Shown: positions 18,269 to 26,496, counted from the first letter of the stretch. The stretch: DNA of 40,355 nt from Caballeronia sp. BR00000012568055 (GCF_029439455.1 NZ_JAQFVG010000312.1:1-40355), one strand, 5' to 3'. Notes: generated from the letters alone by a model not told the origin. Made by a program: numbers and translations.

Positions 18269-18623
18269 CAGTAGAAAACGTAGCGAGTTTGAACGAGGTC
18301 CGCGCGACTTGTGCGGACCTCAGCGTGTGAACGCAGAGGCTGGAGCGTCGAAATTCCCCGCCGCGCCCATGCCCGCCCTCTCAATCGAGGGCTTCTCACC
18401 ACGTCGATCCGTTGGGTAGACGGACATCGGGACGTATCGCATCTATAACGCGCTGAAATCAAAAGCCTATGTGCTTCGTTGGTCCATTGACTTCGAGTCA
18501 ATGGCCGCAAGGCAAGCGCCCACGCAGCCATCGCGCGTATCGCTTCGTAGAGCGATGACCCACGTCGATTTCGCGCAGGGTTTCCGTATCGATGAGCCAG
18601 CGTAACTCGCCCTCGAACGTCAG
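18269..18623. other. Gene-free stretch downstream of glmS
   Basis: This 355-bp stretch separates glmS from cadR, and I recognise no gene in it. It holds two perfect hairpins: 18295-18321 (GAGGTCCGC arms, 9 bp, 9-nt loop, no T run; a possible glmS terminator) and 18484-18504 (CCATTGACT arms, 9 bp, 3-nt loop). Short minus-strand frames are interrupted by stops and look like degraded sequence of unknown origin. It spans the place where Tn7-type elements insert after glmS, but no Tn7 end sequence is visible. Confidence 0.6.
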
Positions 18624-19055
18624 TCAGCCCAGATGGGTTCCCCGAGTTTTGGCAGGTGCTGTCTCCATAGAAGCCAGCCCCTGCATGATTCCGCATTCAT
18701 CGACTGCGGATTCGCCGCCGCACCGGGCGCGCAGAGCGCTTAGCTGCTCGCGAAGATAAACAAGTTCGGCGATACGTTCTTCGACATGCGCAATGTGTTC
18801 GTCAACTAGAGCGTTAACGGTGCCGCATCCGTTAGCTGATTCGTCAGTAGCTGCGAGCAGTGTTCGCACCTCGTCTTGCGTCATATCGAGTGCACGGCAA
18901 TGTCGAATGAATCGCAGTCGCTCAATATGCTCGCGGGAATAGGTTCGGTAATTGGCGTCGGTCCGTTCGGGCGGCGGCAGCAGGCCCTCTCTCTCGTAAA
19001 ACCTGATGGTGTCGGTCGTGCAACTCGCGGCTTTCGCCAACTCGCCAATTCTCAT
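18624..19055 (-). CDS. cadR: Cd(II)/Pb(II)-responsive MerR-family regulator CadR
   Basis: A 143-residue MerR-family protein beginning MRIGELAKAASCTTDTIRFY, the winged helix-turn-helix. A long dimerisation helix (about residues 80-112) follows, with metal-binding cysteines C77, C112 and C121; C12 in the DNA-binding domain is also a feature of PbrR/CadR proteins. This cysteine pattern points to cadmium, lead or zinc rather than mercury or copper. The preceding codon is also ATG (19058); GGGG is spaced better for 19055. It diverges from cadA over an 80-bp region holding a MerR-type dyad, where it should repress when metal-free and twist the promoter open when metal-bound. Confidence 0.9.
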   Translation of the reverse strand: MRIGELAKAASCTTDTIRFYEREGLLPPPERTDANYRTYSREHIERLRFIRHCRALDMTQDEVRTLLAATDESANGCGTVNALVDEHIAHVEERIAELVYLREQLSALRARCGGESAVDECGIMQGLASMETAPAKTRGTHLG

Positions 19056-19076
19056 CATCTGCCCCTTGGATCGCGC

Positions 19077-19107
19077 TTGACCTTGGAGTTGCTCCAAGGT
19101 GTCTACT
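19077..19107 (+). promoter_or_regulatory. MerR-type cadA promoter with 19-bp spacer and perfect dyad
   Basis: The -35 is TTGACC at 19077-19082 and the -10 is TCTACT at 19102-19107, separated by 19 bp, the over-long spacing characteristic of MerR-regulated promoters. Within it lies a perfect 9-bp inverted repeat, ACCTTGGAG (19080-19088) and CTCCAAGGT (19092-19100), with a 3-bp centre. This is the expected CadR operator. Confidence 0.9.
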
Positions 19108-19135
19108 GGGAGCATATACCAACCGGACAGATGAC

Positions 19136-21424
19136 ATGAACCCCTGCTGCGGAAGTAACTCCACCAGTCCCCCGGGCCGTTCAGCCGAGCAAGCGGGCGC
19201 CGACAATGCCACGGTCGTCGCGGCAGAAGAGCATGACCCAAACGAAAGATGTGGCCATATCCATGCGGATAACAGCGACGCGCAGCCTCTGCGCGCGCTC
19301 GAGCAGACCGCTATGGCCGGAGGTCTTGTTCGCACTCAGATGCGAATCATGCAGATGGACTGCCCGACTGAAGAAGCGCTGATTCGCAAAAAACTCGGGG
19401 CAATGCCCGAAGTGTCTGAGTTGCAGTTCAATCTTATGCAACGTGTCCTAACCGTTGTGCATCGCCCGGATGGCCTCCAATCCGTGGTTGCCGCACTCGA
19501 AACGTTGGGCTTCACGCCTGAAATAAGCGGAGACGACACGGCGAGTGATCGTGCGGCGGCGCCGGCCAGGAAGCCTTGGTGGCCACTCGCGGTAGCGGCA
19601 GGTGCAGCGTTGGGCGCTGAGGTCGCAGATTGGCTGGGAGTGCCGGTGGGGGCAGTCGCTGCGCTAGCCCTGGTCGCGATCGCCTTCTCCGGCATAAATA
19701 CCTACAAAAAGGGCTGGGTGGCCATCCGCAACCTCAACCTCAATATCAACGCGCTGATGAGCATTGCGGTAACAGGCGCGCTGGCGCTCGGGCAGTGGCC
19801 CGAGGCCGCCATGGTGATGGTCCTGTTCACAATTGCTGAACTCATCGAAGCGAAGTCGCTGGACCGCGCGCGCAATGCCATCGAAGGTTTGATGAATCTC
19901 ACCCCTGAGACCGCCACAGTCAAACAGCCAGATGGCTCCTGGGCAGACGTGGAAGCGAAGGTGGTTGAACTGGGTGCAATCGTCCGAGTTCGCCCGGGCG
20001 AACGTATCGCGCTTGACGGCGCAGTCAGCGAGGGTCGGTCCACTGTCAATCAAGCGCCCATCACCGGCGAGAGCATGCCAGTTGAGAAAGGGCCCGGTGA
20101 TAGCGTCTTCGCCGGCACCATCAACGAGTCAGGGTCATTCGAGTACTCGGTAACCGCTGTTGCAAACAAATCGACGCTCGCCCGCATCATCCATGCTGTG
20201 GAAGAGGCACAAGGAGCCAAAGCCCCGACGCAGCGATTCGTCGACCAATTTGCCAAGGTCTACACACCGATTGTTTTCCTGATTGCGCTCGGGGTTGCTG
20301 TCGTGCCGCCGCTTTTCTTTGGGGATGGATGGTTCGACTGGGTGTACAAGGCCTTGGTGCTTCTGGTCATTGCGTGCCCATGCGCGCTAGTCATCTCGAC
20401 GCCAGTTTCGATTGTCAGCGGCCTCGCGGCTGCGGCGCGCAAGGGTATTCTGGTCAAGGGTGGCACGTTCCTCGAACAGGGACGGAAGCTGCGGTGGTTG
20501 GCTCTCGACAAGACGGGAACCATCACGCATGGCAAGCCAGTGCTCGTCGCGGTCGAGATGCTCGCCGCCGATGTTGAGACTGAATTCGCACGTACCGTCG
20601 CAGCGAGTCTCTCCGGTCGCTCGGATCATCCCGTTTCGACGGCAATCGCCGGGGCTCCCGAAATGAGCGGTATCGCCCGACTTGATGTCGGCGGGTTTGA
20701 GGCGATCCCGGGACGCGGCATCGCCGGGTTTATCGCCGGTCGTCGATATTCGCTTGGCAACCATCGCCTTGTCGAGGAGCTTGGGCGTTGCTCGCCCGAA
20801 CTTGAGGCACGGCTGGAACCGTACGAAAGTCAAGGCAAGACGGTTGTGATGTTGGCCGACAACGAACGCGTGCTGACCTTGTTTGTTGTAGCAGACACGG
20901 TAAAGGAAACGAGCCGCGAGGCCATCTCCGAACTTCGTATGCTTGGCGTGCAGACCGTCATGCTTACGGGCGACAACGTCCACACGGCAGTTGCTATCGC
21001 ACAAGAGGTTGCCGTCGACCGCGCAGAGGGCGACCAACTGCCCAAAGACAAGCTGCGCGTGGTGGAGAGTCTGTCGAATCGCAAGGCCATGGTGGGGATG
21101 GTCGGCGACGGCATAAACGACGCTCCAGCGCTCGCGCGCGCTGACGTCGGCTTCGCCATGGGCGCGATGGGCACCGACACCGCCATCGAGACGGCCGACG
21201 TTGCGTTGATGGACGACGACCTGCGCAAGATTCCAACCTTCATCCGCCTCTCGCGGGCGACGCACGCAGTCTTGATTCAGAACATCACGCTCGCGCTCGG
21301 CATTAAAGCGATATTCCTGGCACTGACGCTGAGTGGCCTGGGGACCATGTGGATGGCCGTATTCGCCGATGTTGGCGCAAGCCTGCTTGTGGTCGCCAAT
21401 GGCCTGCGACTGCTTCGTAAATGA
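19136..21424 (+). CDS. cadA: Heavy-metal P1B-type ATPase (Cd/Zn/Pb exporter), CadA/ZntA-like
   Basis: A 762-residue inner-membrane pump that exports divalent soft metals using ATP. The N-terminal tail is Cys/His-rich (MNPCCGS, then RCGHIH), followed by a heavy-metal-associated domain with MDCPTEE (about residue 80), the form found in Cd/Pb/Zn pumps. Then come transmembrane helices, the TGES phosphatase loop, the transport motif C414-P-C416, the phosphorylation site D458 in DKTGTITHG, the SDHPVS motif and GDGINDAPALA (about 656-666). The order and length are complete. It is read from the CadR-controlled promoter just upstream. Codon use looks less GC-biased than glmS, in line with acquisition. 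Confidence 0.95.
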   Translation: MNPCCGSNSTSPPGRSAEQAGADNATVVAAEEHDPNERCGHIHADNSDAQPLRALEQTAMAGGLVRTQMRIMQMDCPTEEALIRKKLGAMPEVSELQFNLMQRVLTVVHRPDGLQSVVAALETLGFTPEISGDDTASDRAAAPARKPWWPLAVAAGAALGAEVADWLGVPVGAVAALALVAIAFSGINTYKKGWVAIRNLNLNINALMSIAVTGALALGQWPEAAMVMVLFTIAELIEAKSLDRARNAIEGLMNLTPETATVKQPDGSWADVEAKVVELGAIVRVRPGERIALDGAVSEGRSTVNQAPITGESMPVEKGPGDSVFAGTINESGSFEYSVTAVANKSTLARIIHAVEEAQGAKAPTQRFVDQFAKVYTPIVFLIALGVAVVPPLFFGDGWFDWVYKALVLLVIACPCALVISTPVSIVSGLAAAARKGILVKGGTFLEQGRKLRWLALDKTGTITHGKPVLVAVEMLAADVETEFARTVAASLSGRSDHPVSTAIAGAPEMSGIARLDVGGFEAIPGRGIAGFIAGRRYSLGNHRLVEELGRCSPELEARLEPYESQGKTVVMLADNERVLTLFVVADTVKETSREAISELRMLGVQTVMLTGDNVHTAVAIAQEVAVDRAEGDQLPKDKLRVVESLSNRKAMVGMVGDGINDAPALARADVGFAMGAMGTDTAIETADVALMDDDLRKIPTFIRLSRATHAVLIQNITLALGIKAIFLALTLSGLGTMWMAVFADVGASLLVVANGLRLLRK

Positions 21425-21448
21425 ACCGAGAAAATTCCGGAGAATCCC

Positions 21449-21814
21449 ATGAGCTGGTTAGAAAAGATATTTCGAGGCCACCACGGCGGATATTCGCAGG
21501 GTGGTCATGGACGCGGTCACGATAGCTCGCACGGCAACCGCGGAAGCCATCATGGTGACAAGCACGCCCGCGATGGGTGGAATCGCGATGGCCGCACATA
21601 CTCGAGCGAAGAATGGGGGCGTTCACCGGGCAACACGCCTGCGCCGCAAGCCGAAGTGGCATGCCCGAAGTGCAACGCGTCGAACGTAGAGGGTTCTCGC
21701 TTTTGCAGTCAATGCGCCACACGGCTTGCGCCTCAAGCCTGTTCACAATGTAGCCAGCCCCTGGCTGCGGGCACGAAGTTCTGCAGTAGTTGTGGCACGC
21801 CGGTGAAATCGTGA
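21449..21814 (+). CDS. His-rich protein with two zinc ribbons
   Basis: A 121-residue protein following cadA by 24 bp with its own CCGGAGAA ribosome site. Residues 11-40 are Gly/His-rich, with eight histidines (11, 12, 20, 24, 28, 34, 35, 39). The C-terminal half holds two zinc-ribbon modules: C72-x2-C75 with C86-x2-C89, and C98-x2-C101 with C112-x2-C115. There is no signal peptide, so it is presumably cytoplasmic. The operon position and ligand-rich sequence suggest metal buffering or delivery to CadA, but this is inference; zinc ribbons are also common in unrelated proteins. A strong terminator follows, so it closes the cadA transcript. Confidence 0.75.
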   Translation: MSWLEKIFRGHHGGYSQGGHGRGHDSSHGNRGSHHGDKHARDGWNRDGRTYSSEEWGRSPGNTPAPQAEVACPKCNASNVEGSRFCSQCATRLAPQACSQCSQPLAAGTKFCSSCGTPVKS

Positions 21815-21865
21815 CGCGGACTCAGCGTTTGGTGGCTCGAATCGAGATATTGAACTCGCTAAACG

Positions 21866-21892
21866 AAACGCCTCTAGCGAGGCGTTTTTTTT
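21866..21892 (+). terminator. Rho-independent terminator after cadA operon
   Basis: AAACGCCTC (21866-21874) pairs with GAGGCGTTT (21879-21887) around a TAGC loop and runs into eight consecutive T residues (21885-21892). This is a canonical intrinsic terminator. Confidence 0.93.
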
Positions 21893-21897
21893 ATTTC

Positions 21898-21940
21898 ATC
21901 GGCATGCGAACCGTCGATTAATCGGTAAAATCATGCCGAT
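21898..21940. promoter_or_regulatory. Inverted repeat upstream of hipB, autoregulatory operator candidate
   Basis: ATCGGCATG (21898-21906) is repeated in inverted orientation as CATGCCGAT (21932-21940), and a perfect 10-bp palindrome CGATTAATCG (21915-21924) lies in between. The block ends 32 bp before hipB. HipB proteins are known to repress their own operons by binding paired inverted repeats, so this is a likely operator, though unproven here. Confidence 0.6.
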
Positions 21941-21972
21941 AACGCCATTTTTCGGCCTTAACCGGCACAAAT

Positions 21973-22263
21973 ATGATGTTCCAGCTTTCCACCGCAGACG
22001 AAATCACGGCAGCGCTCGGGCAACGCCTGCGTGAGCATCGCCTCGCTCGAAATCTTCAGCAAAGCGAGCTTGCCGGGCGCGCGGGCATTTCCGAACGGGC
22101 GCTGCGGAATATCGAACGCGGCGGCAAAGGCACGTTCGAAAACATCGTTCGCGTTGCGCAGGCGTTGGGCCTCGCCGGCGATCTTGACTCGCTCTTCGAC
22201 CTCAAGCCGCGTTCGATCAAGGCGATGGAAGCGGCCAGCATCAAACGGAAACGCGCGTCATGA
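21973..22263 (+). CDS. hipB: HipB-like antitoxin, XRE-family DNA-binding protein
   Basis: A 96-residue helix-turn-helix protein. The Cro/C1 HTH spans about residues 14-70: LGQRLREHRLARNLQQSELAGRAGISERALRNIERG is the five-helix core, broken here only for naming, with the recognition helix at ISERALRNIE. A basic tail (KRKRAS) ends the protein. It overlaps the hipA start by 4 bp (ATGA), the standard order for HipBA modules, where the antitoxin binds the kinase and represses the operon. ATG at 21973 or 21976 could start; the difference is a single residue. Confidence 0.88.
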   Translation: MMFQLSTADEITAALGQRLREHRLARNLQQSELAGRAGISERALRNIERGGKGTFENIVRVAQALGLAGDLDSLFDLKPRSIKAMEAASIKRKRAS

Positions 22264-23483
22264 AAAAGCTGAACGTCATCTATGCAGGCTGGGGCGAGCG
22301 TTTCCAACTCGCGCGTTTAGCCAACGACGGCCGCGATCTGCTGTTCGAATACTCAGGCGAAGCGCTTCGACGCGGCCTTCAACTGTCGCCATTCAAACTG
22401 CCGCTCGGTCCCGAATCATTTGGCAACTTTCCCGCGCATCAACTTCACTTACCCGGTCTGATCAGCGATTCGCTTCCCGATGGCTGGGGCATGCTGCTGA
22501 TGGATCGGCTATTCCGAAAGCAAGGGCTGGAACCACAGCGCGTTTCGCCGCTTGATCGGCTCGCTTTCATCGGTGATCGGGCGATGGGCGCGCTCACGTT
22601 TGAACCGGCATCGGAAGAAGAACCGGCGCATCACGATATCGAGCTATTGAAGCTCGCACGGGAAGTTCGTCAGGTCATGACTGACGGCAGCGAATCTATG
22701 CTGCGCGAACTTGCGCTGATGGGCGGCTCGCCGCATGGCGCGCGGCCGAAAGTGCTCGTCAATTTCGATGCAGCCACCGACCGCATGTCGAACTCGGAAG
22801 ACGGCGCGGGCACACCTTGGCTCGTCAAATTTCCGGCGCAGCACGAGCACAAAGAAGTCTGCGCAGTCGAAGCAATGTATGGCGCCATTGCATCCGCATG
22901 CGGTCTGCGTATTCCCGTCACGCGATACTTCGACCTCGGCGCGAATCTATCGGCATTCGGCATCGAACGATTCGATCGCACTGACGGTATGCGCGTACCG
23001 ATGCACACGGCCGCAGGCGTCGCTCATGCCGACTTTCGCGTGCCACAGATGGACTACGTCGCGCTGCTCAGACTGACCAAGTTCATGACGCAAGACCTGC
23101 GCGAAGTGCCGCAAGCGTTCGAGCGCTGCGTGTTCAACGTCGTGTTCAACAATCGCGATGATCACGCGAAGAACTTCTCGTTCGTGATGGCATCGGATGG
23201 GCGCTGGCTGTTCTCTCCGGCGTATGACCTCACGTTCAATTCAGGTCCTGGTGGCGAGCATCAAATGGATATTTGCGGCGAGGCGCGAGCGCCCGCGCGT
23301 GAGCATCTGATGAAGCTCGCGAGTCTCACCGAAGTGCCGGAGCGTACGGCGAAAGAAACAATTGAACGCATCGCGGATGTCGCTTCCCGCTTCCGCAGCT
23401 TCGCCGATGATCTGCCGGTGGAATCGGAAACGCTGGACGCGATGGAGAAGGTCGTTCGCGCAAACCAGGCGCGCATGCACTGA
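22260..23483 (+). CDS. hipA: HipA-family serine/threonine kinase toxin
   Basis: A 407-residue HipA kinase. In characterised HipA proteins the target is glutamyl- or other aminoacyl-tRNA synthetases, and phosphorylation stops translation and gives persistence. The glycine loop GGSPHGARPK has S157 at the position autophosphorylated in known toxins. The catalytic loop is NNRDDHAKNF with D300/D301 and N305, and the metal-binding Asp is D323 in AYDLTF. The N-terminal subdomain (about 1-100) has the LPDGWGMLLMDRLF segment of the family. All kinase residues appear intact, so it is probably active. It is coupled to hipB through ATGA and stands between the cad genes and the glucarate cluster. Confidence 0.92.
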   Translation: MKKLNVIYAGWGERFQLARLANDGRDLLFEYSGEALRRGLQLSPFKLPLGPESFGNFPAHQLHLPGLISDSLPDGWGMLLMDRLFRKQGLEPQRVSPLDRLAFIGDRAMGALTFEPASEEEPAHHDIELLKLAREVRQVMTDGSESMLRELALMGGSPHGARPKVLVNFDAATDRMSNSEDGAGTPWLVKFPAQHEHKEVCAVEAMYGAIASACGLRIPVTRYFDLGANLSAFGIERFDRTDGMRVPMHTAAGVAHADFRVPQMDYVALLRLTKFMTQDLREVPQAFERCVFNVVFNNRDDHAKNFSFVMASDGRWLFSPAYDLTFNSGPGGEHQMDICGEARAPAREHLMKLASLTEVPERTAKETIERIADVASRFRSFADDLPVESETLDAMEKVVRANQARMH

Positions 23484-23761
23484 CGCCTCTGTGGACAACC
23501 CTGTCGAAACCTCACCCGATTAACTGTTCACGCTTTCTGAACAACTTCGTTTGCACGAAGAATCCGCCAAAGTTATTCAAGCTTCACTTCACAAACCGTC
23601 CGTTCATACCGAAGTTATTGCTCGCGTAAACCTCTGACGCGAAACGGCTGAAGGCACTTATCCACTGAAATGCGTCGTGCTTGTTAACTACTACGACGTA
23701 TACATACGATCTCTTTTGTTTACATAGAGACGTCAGCAGACGTGCTCAAAAGAAAAGCGCA

Positions 23762-24478
23762 TCACTTCGAAGGAGAAGGAGAAGCGGAGGCATGTACCTG
23801 TCGCAAGCGCTCACGGCTATTGCTCAAATGCAGCCGCATGGCAGCACGCGCATCGTCGGCATCCTGACGCACGATCGCCTGATAGATCGCTTTGTGTTCG
23901 CTCAGCACGTGACGCAATCGTTCGATCTGATCCAGCTCCGCAATCTCCGCTTTGCCTAACCGTGTACGCGGACTCACGCCGCGTCCCATCTGACTCAGCA
24001 CGTCGTAGAAATATCGATTGCCACTCGCCCGCGCGATTTGCAGATGAAACTCGACATCGTGTTCGAGCACATCGGTGCTGCCGTTGGCCACTTGTTCTTC
24101 GAATCGTTTGAGCGCTGCGCCGATCTGCTTCAGATGCTGCTCTGTCCGACGTCCCGCCGCCCAGGCCGCCGCCGCGCCTTCCAGATCGATGCGAAATTCG
24201 ATGATCGCCAGAATATCCAGCAAGCTCGACAGATCCGCATCCTGAAGCCGGACCGCTTCGCGATCCGCTGGCGCACGCACGAACGTGCCCACGCCATGCC
24301 GCGTCTCGACGATATTCGCCGCCTGCAAACGCGATACGGCTTCGCGCACCACGGATCGGCTGACTTCGAGTTGCTTCATTAGCGCGGCTTCGGTCGGAAT
24401 CTTGTCGCCGGGACGCAGCGCGCCGCGCTCGATATCTTCGATCAGATTGGCTACGACTTTATCGGTGAGGCTGGCCAT
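23762..24478 (-). CDS. GntR/FadR-subfamily regulator (FCD domain) of the glucarate cluster
   Basis: A 238-residue regulator. The N-terminal winged helix (residues 5-70) reads KVVANLIEDIERGALRPGDKIPTEAAL and LEVSRSVVREAVSRLQA, the GntR pattern. The C-terminal FCD all-helical effector domain (about 85-220) carries the metal or ligand histidines in HDVEFHLQIA and near SEHKAIYQAI and MRLHLSNSRERL. Sugar acids are common ligands for this subgroup. It is divergent from garL, and four copies of an operator-like motif lie upstream of its own gene, garL and the lactonase gene, so it is the likely local repressor. Ligand assignment to glucarate is inference from neighbours. Confidence 0.88.
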   Translation of the reverse strand: MASLTDKVVANLIEDIERGALRPGDKIPTEAALMKQLEVSRSVVREAVSRLQAANIVETRHGVGTFVRAPADREAVRLQDADLSSLLDILAIIEFRIDLEGAAAAWAAGRRTEQHLKQIGAALKRFEEQVANGSTDVLEHDVEFHLQIARASGNRYFYDVLSQMGRGVSPRTRLGKAEIAELDQIERLRHVLSEHKAIYQAIVRQDADDARAAMRLHLSNSRERLRQVHASASPSPSK

Positions 24479-24513
24479 GTGGTTCTGCGGAGAGTGGAGT
24501 AGACATCGGACGC

Positions 24514-24542
24514 ATCATGTATTCGCATTGGAACCGCGTCAA
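24514..24542 (-). promoter_or_regulatory. Candidate promoter of the GntR regulator gene
   Basis: On the minus strand TTGACG (24542-24537) and CATGAT (24519-24514) are spaced by 17 bp, 36 bp from the start codon. Operator copy 1 lies about 20 bp upstream of the -35 element. Confidence 0.5.
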
Positions 24543-24561
24543 CGGCGAACGATCGTTCTTA

Positions 24562-24584
24562 GTGTTAAGACGTCGTATAACATG
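24562..24584 (+). promoter_or_regulatory. GntR operator motif, copy 1 (upstream of regulator gene)
   Basis: The core TTAAGACGTCGTATAAC sits in an imperfect dyad GTTA-N10-TAAC. It shares 20 of 23 positions with copy 2, 111 bp away, a distance close to a whole number of DNA helical turns. Confidence 0.65.
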
Positions 24585-24672
24585 TGTATCGATCAATACG
24601 TCGAAACTGCCTGAAGATAAGCGACTTAAGGGTTTACGCGTCTGCCTCAGCAGCTTAAAGTAACGGTACTCT

Positions 24673-24695
24673 GTGTTAAGACGTCTGATAACTTG
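24673..24695 (+). promoter_or_regulatory. GntR operator motif, copy 2 (upstream of garL)
   Basis: The core TTAAGACGTCTGATAAC again has GTTA-N10-TAAC symmetry. It ends 58 bp before the garL start codon, where it would overlap the promoter. Confidence 0.7.
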
Positions 24696-24753
24696 AATCT
24701 CTCGGACGTACCGCTTTCCATCGAAGATCGCTGTCCGTCACAGGGAGACACTC

Positions 24754-25539
24754 ATGCCGTCATCAACCCCGTACCAGGCGTTGCCCAATAGTTTCAAAGC
24801 GTCGCTGCTCAAGCGCGAGCGGCTGATCGGCTGCTGGCTGTCGCTGGCGAGTCCGGCCGTCACCGAAATGCTGGGCGTCGTCGGATTCGACTGGATGCTG
24901 CTCGACGCCGAGCACGCGCCCAACGACGCCATCACGCTTATTCCGCAGCATATGGCGCTCAAGGACAGCGTAAGCGCCCCCGTTGTGCGTCCGCAGGCCA
25001 ACGATGCCATCGCCATCAAGAAGCTGCTGGACGGCGGTTTCGTCAACTTCCTGATCCCCTTTGTCGATAGCGCCGCCGACGCCACCCGCGCCGTCGCTGC
25101 GACGCGCTATCCGCCGCAGGGCATTCGCGGGGTATCGGTTGGGCATCGCGGGAACAGATTCGGCACGGTGGCGAACTACTTCGAAGTCGCGAACGACAAC
25201 ATCGGCGTGGCAGTGCAGATCGAAAGCCGCGCAGCCGTCGAAGCCGTCGATGAAATCGCCGCCGTCGGAGGCGTGGACGCGCTGTTCGTCGGCCCGTCGG
25301 ATCTCGCGGCGAATTACGGACATCTCGGCAACGCCAATCATCCCGATGTGCAGGCGGCCATCGCACACGTCTTCGAGCGCGCGCACGCGGCGGGCAAGGC
25401 GAGCGGCATCCTCGCGCCCGTGCAGGCCGACGCCGAGCGCTATCTTGCGATGGGCGCATCGATGGTCGCGGTCTGCGCCGATCTCGGCATGCTGCGCAAC
25501 GCCGCGCAGGCCGTGAAGAAACACTTTTACCCGGAGTAA
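24754..25539 (+). CDS. garL: 5-keto-4-deoxy-D-glucarate aldolase (HpcH/HpaI family)
   Basis: A 261-residue class II aldolase. GarL cleaves 5-keto-4-deoxy-D-glucarate to pyruvate and tartronate semialdehyde. The family blocks are [29 protein letters not shown] (acid-base His and metal region), [38 protein letters not shown] with the metal-binding Glu, and [14 protein letters not shown] with the metal-binding Asp. The length is that of E. coli GarL. GGGAG precedes the ATG by 7 nt. It is followed after 60 bp by garR, whose enzyme uses one of its products, so the assignment within the HpaI family is well supported by context. Confidence 0.9.
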   Translation: MPSSTPYQALPNSFKASLLKRERLIGCWLSLASPAVTEMLGVVGFDWMLLDAEHAPNDAITLIPQHMALKDSVSAPVVRPQANDAIAIKKLLDGGFVNFLIPFVDSAADATRAVAATRYPPQGIRGVSVGHRGNRFGTVANYFEVANDNIGVAVQIESRAAVEAVDEIAAVGGVDALFVGPSDLAANYGHLGNANHPDVQAAIAHVFERAHAAGKASGILAPVQADAERYLAMGASMVAVCADLGMLRNAAQAVKKHFYPE

Positions 25540-25599
25540 GCTGCGAGATTCGCGCGACTCTTCCGCTGAACCGACACTGACATTCAAAGGAGCGATTTC

Positions 25600-26496
25600 A
25601 TGGCGACAAAGGCAGGTTTCATCGGACTGGGCATCATGGGCAATCCCATGGCGGCCAATCTCGTCAAGAACGGCGTCGAGCTGGCGGCGTTCACGCGCAG
25701 CGGCGTGTCCGCCGAGCTGACGCAGGCAGGGGCGACCGCGTGCGACAGCCCGGCCGACGTCGCATCGAAAGCGGACATCATCTTTGTGATGGTGCCGGAT
25801 ACGCCGGACGTCGAACGCGTGCTGTTCGGCGAAAACGGCGTCGCGCAGAACTTGCGCGCGGGGCAAATCGTCGTCGATATGAGCTCGATCTCGCCGATCG
25901 CCACGCGCGAATTCGCGGCCAAGGTGCGCGAAAAAGGCGCCGATTATCTCGATGCACCCGTCTCCGGCGGCGAAGTCGGCGCGAAGGCCGCGTCGCTGAC
26001 GATCATGGTCGGCGGCGCGCAGGCGACCTTCGACAAGGTCAAGCCGCTGTTCGACATGATGGGCAAGAACGTCTCGCTGATCGGCGAAGTCGGCGCGGGG
26101 CAGGTCTGCAAGGTGGCGAATCAGGTGATCGTCGCGGCGACCATCGAAGCGGTTGGCGAGGCCTTGCTGCTTGCATCGAAGGCGGGCGTGGACGCGGAAA
26201 AGGTCCGCAACGCGCTGATGGGCGGCTTCGCGTCGTCGCGCATTCTGGAAGTGCACGGCGAGCGCATGACCAAGCGCACCTTCAATCCAGGCTTCCGGAT
26301 CGAACTGCATCAGAAGGATTTGAATCTGGCGCTGTCAACGGCGCAAGCGTTGGGCGTGTCGCTGCCGGCGACGTCGAACTGTCTGCAACTGTTCAACGCG
26401 TGCGCCGCGCACGGCGGTAAGGCGTGGGACCATTCCGGCATGGTGCGCGCGCTGGAATTCCTGGCTGACCACGAAATCGGTCAGAAGACGAAATAA
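25600..26496 (+). CDS. garR: 2-hydroxy-3-oxopropionate (tartronate semialdehyde) reductase
   Basis: A 298-residue beta-hydroxyacid dehydrogenase that reduces tartronate semialdehyde to D-glycerate with NAD(P)H. The N-terminal Rossmann loop is GFIGLGIMGNPMA (residues 6-18). The substrate-binding DAPVSGGEVGAKAASLTIMVGG lies near 120, split by the family DxPVSGG motif, and the catalytic lysine is in GQVCKVANQ near residue 170. The C-terminal helical domain has LHQKDLNLAL. AAAGGAGC lies upstream of the ATG. It completes the steps begun by GarL; a glycerate kinase is not in this window. A hairpin terminator follows. Confidence 0.92.
   Translation: MATKAGFIGLGIMGNPMAANLVKNGVELAAFTRSGVSAELTQAGATACDSPADVASKADIIFVMVPDTPDVERVLFGENGVAQNLRAGQIVVDMSSISPIATREFAAKVREKGADYLDAPVSGGEVGAKAASLTIMVGGAQATFDKVKPLFDMMGKNVSLIGEVGAGQVCKVANQVIVAATIEAVGEALLLASKAGVDAEKVRNALMGGFASSRILEVHGERMTKRTFNPGFRIELHQKDLNLALSTAQALGVSLPATSNCLQLFNACAAHGGKAWDHSGMVRALEFLADHEIGQKTK

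Noticed and set aside
18293..18300. Tn7 insertion at attTn7 downstream of glmS
   Set aside because: The site is in the right place, but no Tn7 terminal sequence or tns gene is visible; only the location is suggestive.
18196..18696. Minus-strand 166-codon frame overlapping the glmS end and the cadR start
   Set aside because: It runs through two real genes, lacks a ribosome site and resembles no protein I know.
23690..23745. Possible fifth GntR operator (AGAGACGTCAGC and TACGACGTATAC)
   Set aside because: It shares GACGTC with the motif but not the flanking bases, and lies past the 3-prime end of the regulator gene.
24763..26310. 515-codon minus-strand frame across garL and garR
   Set aside because: It crosses two well-supported genes and their spacer and has shadow-like composition.
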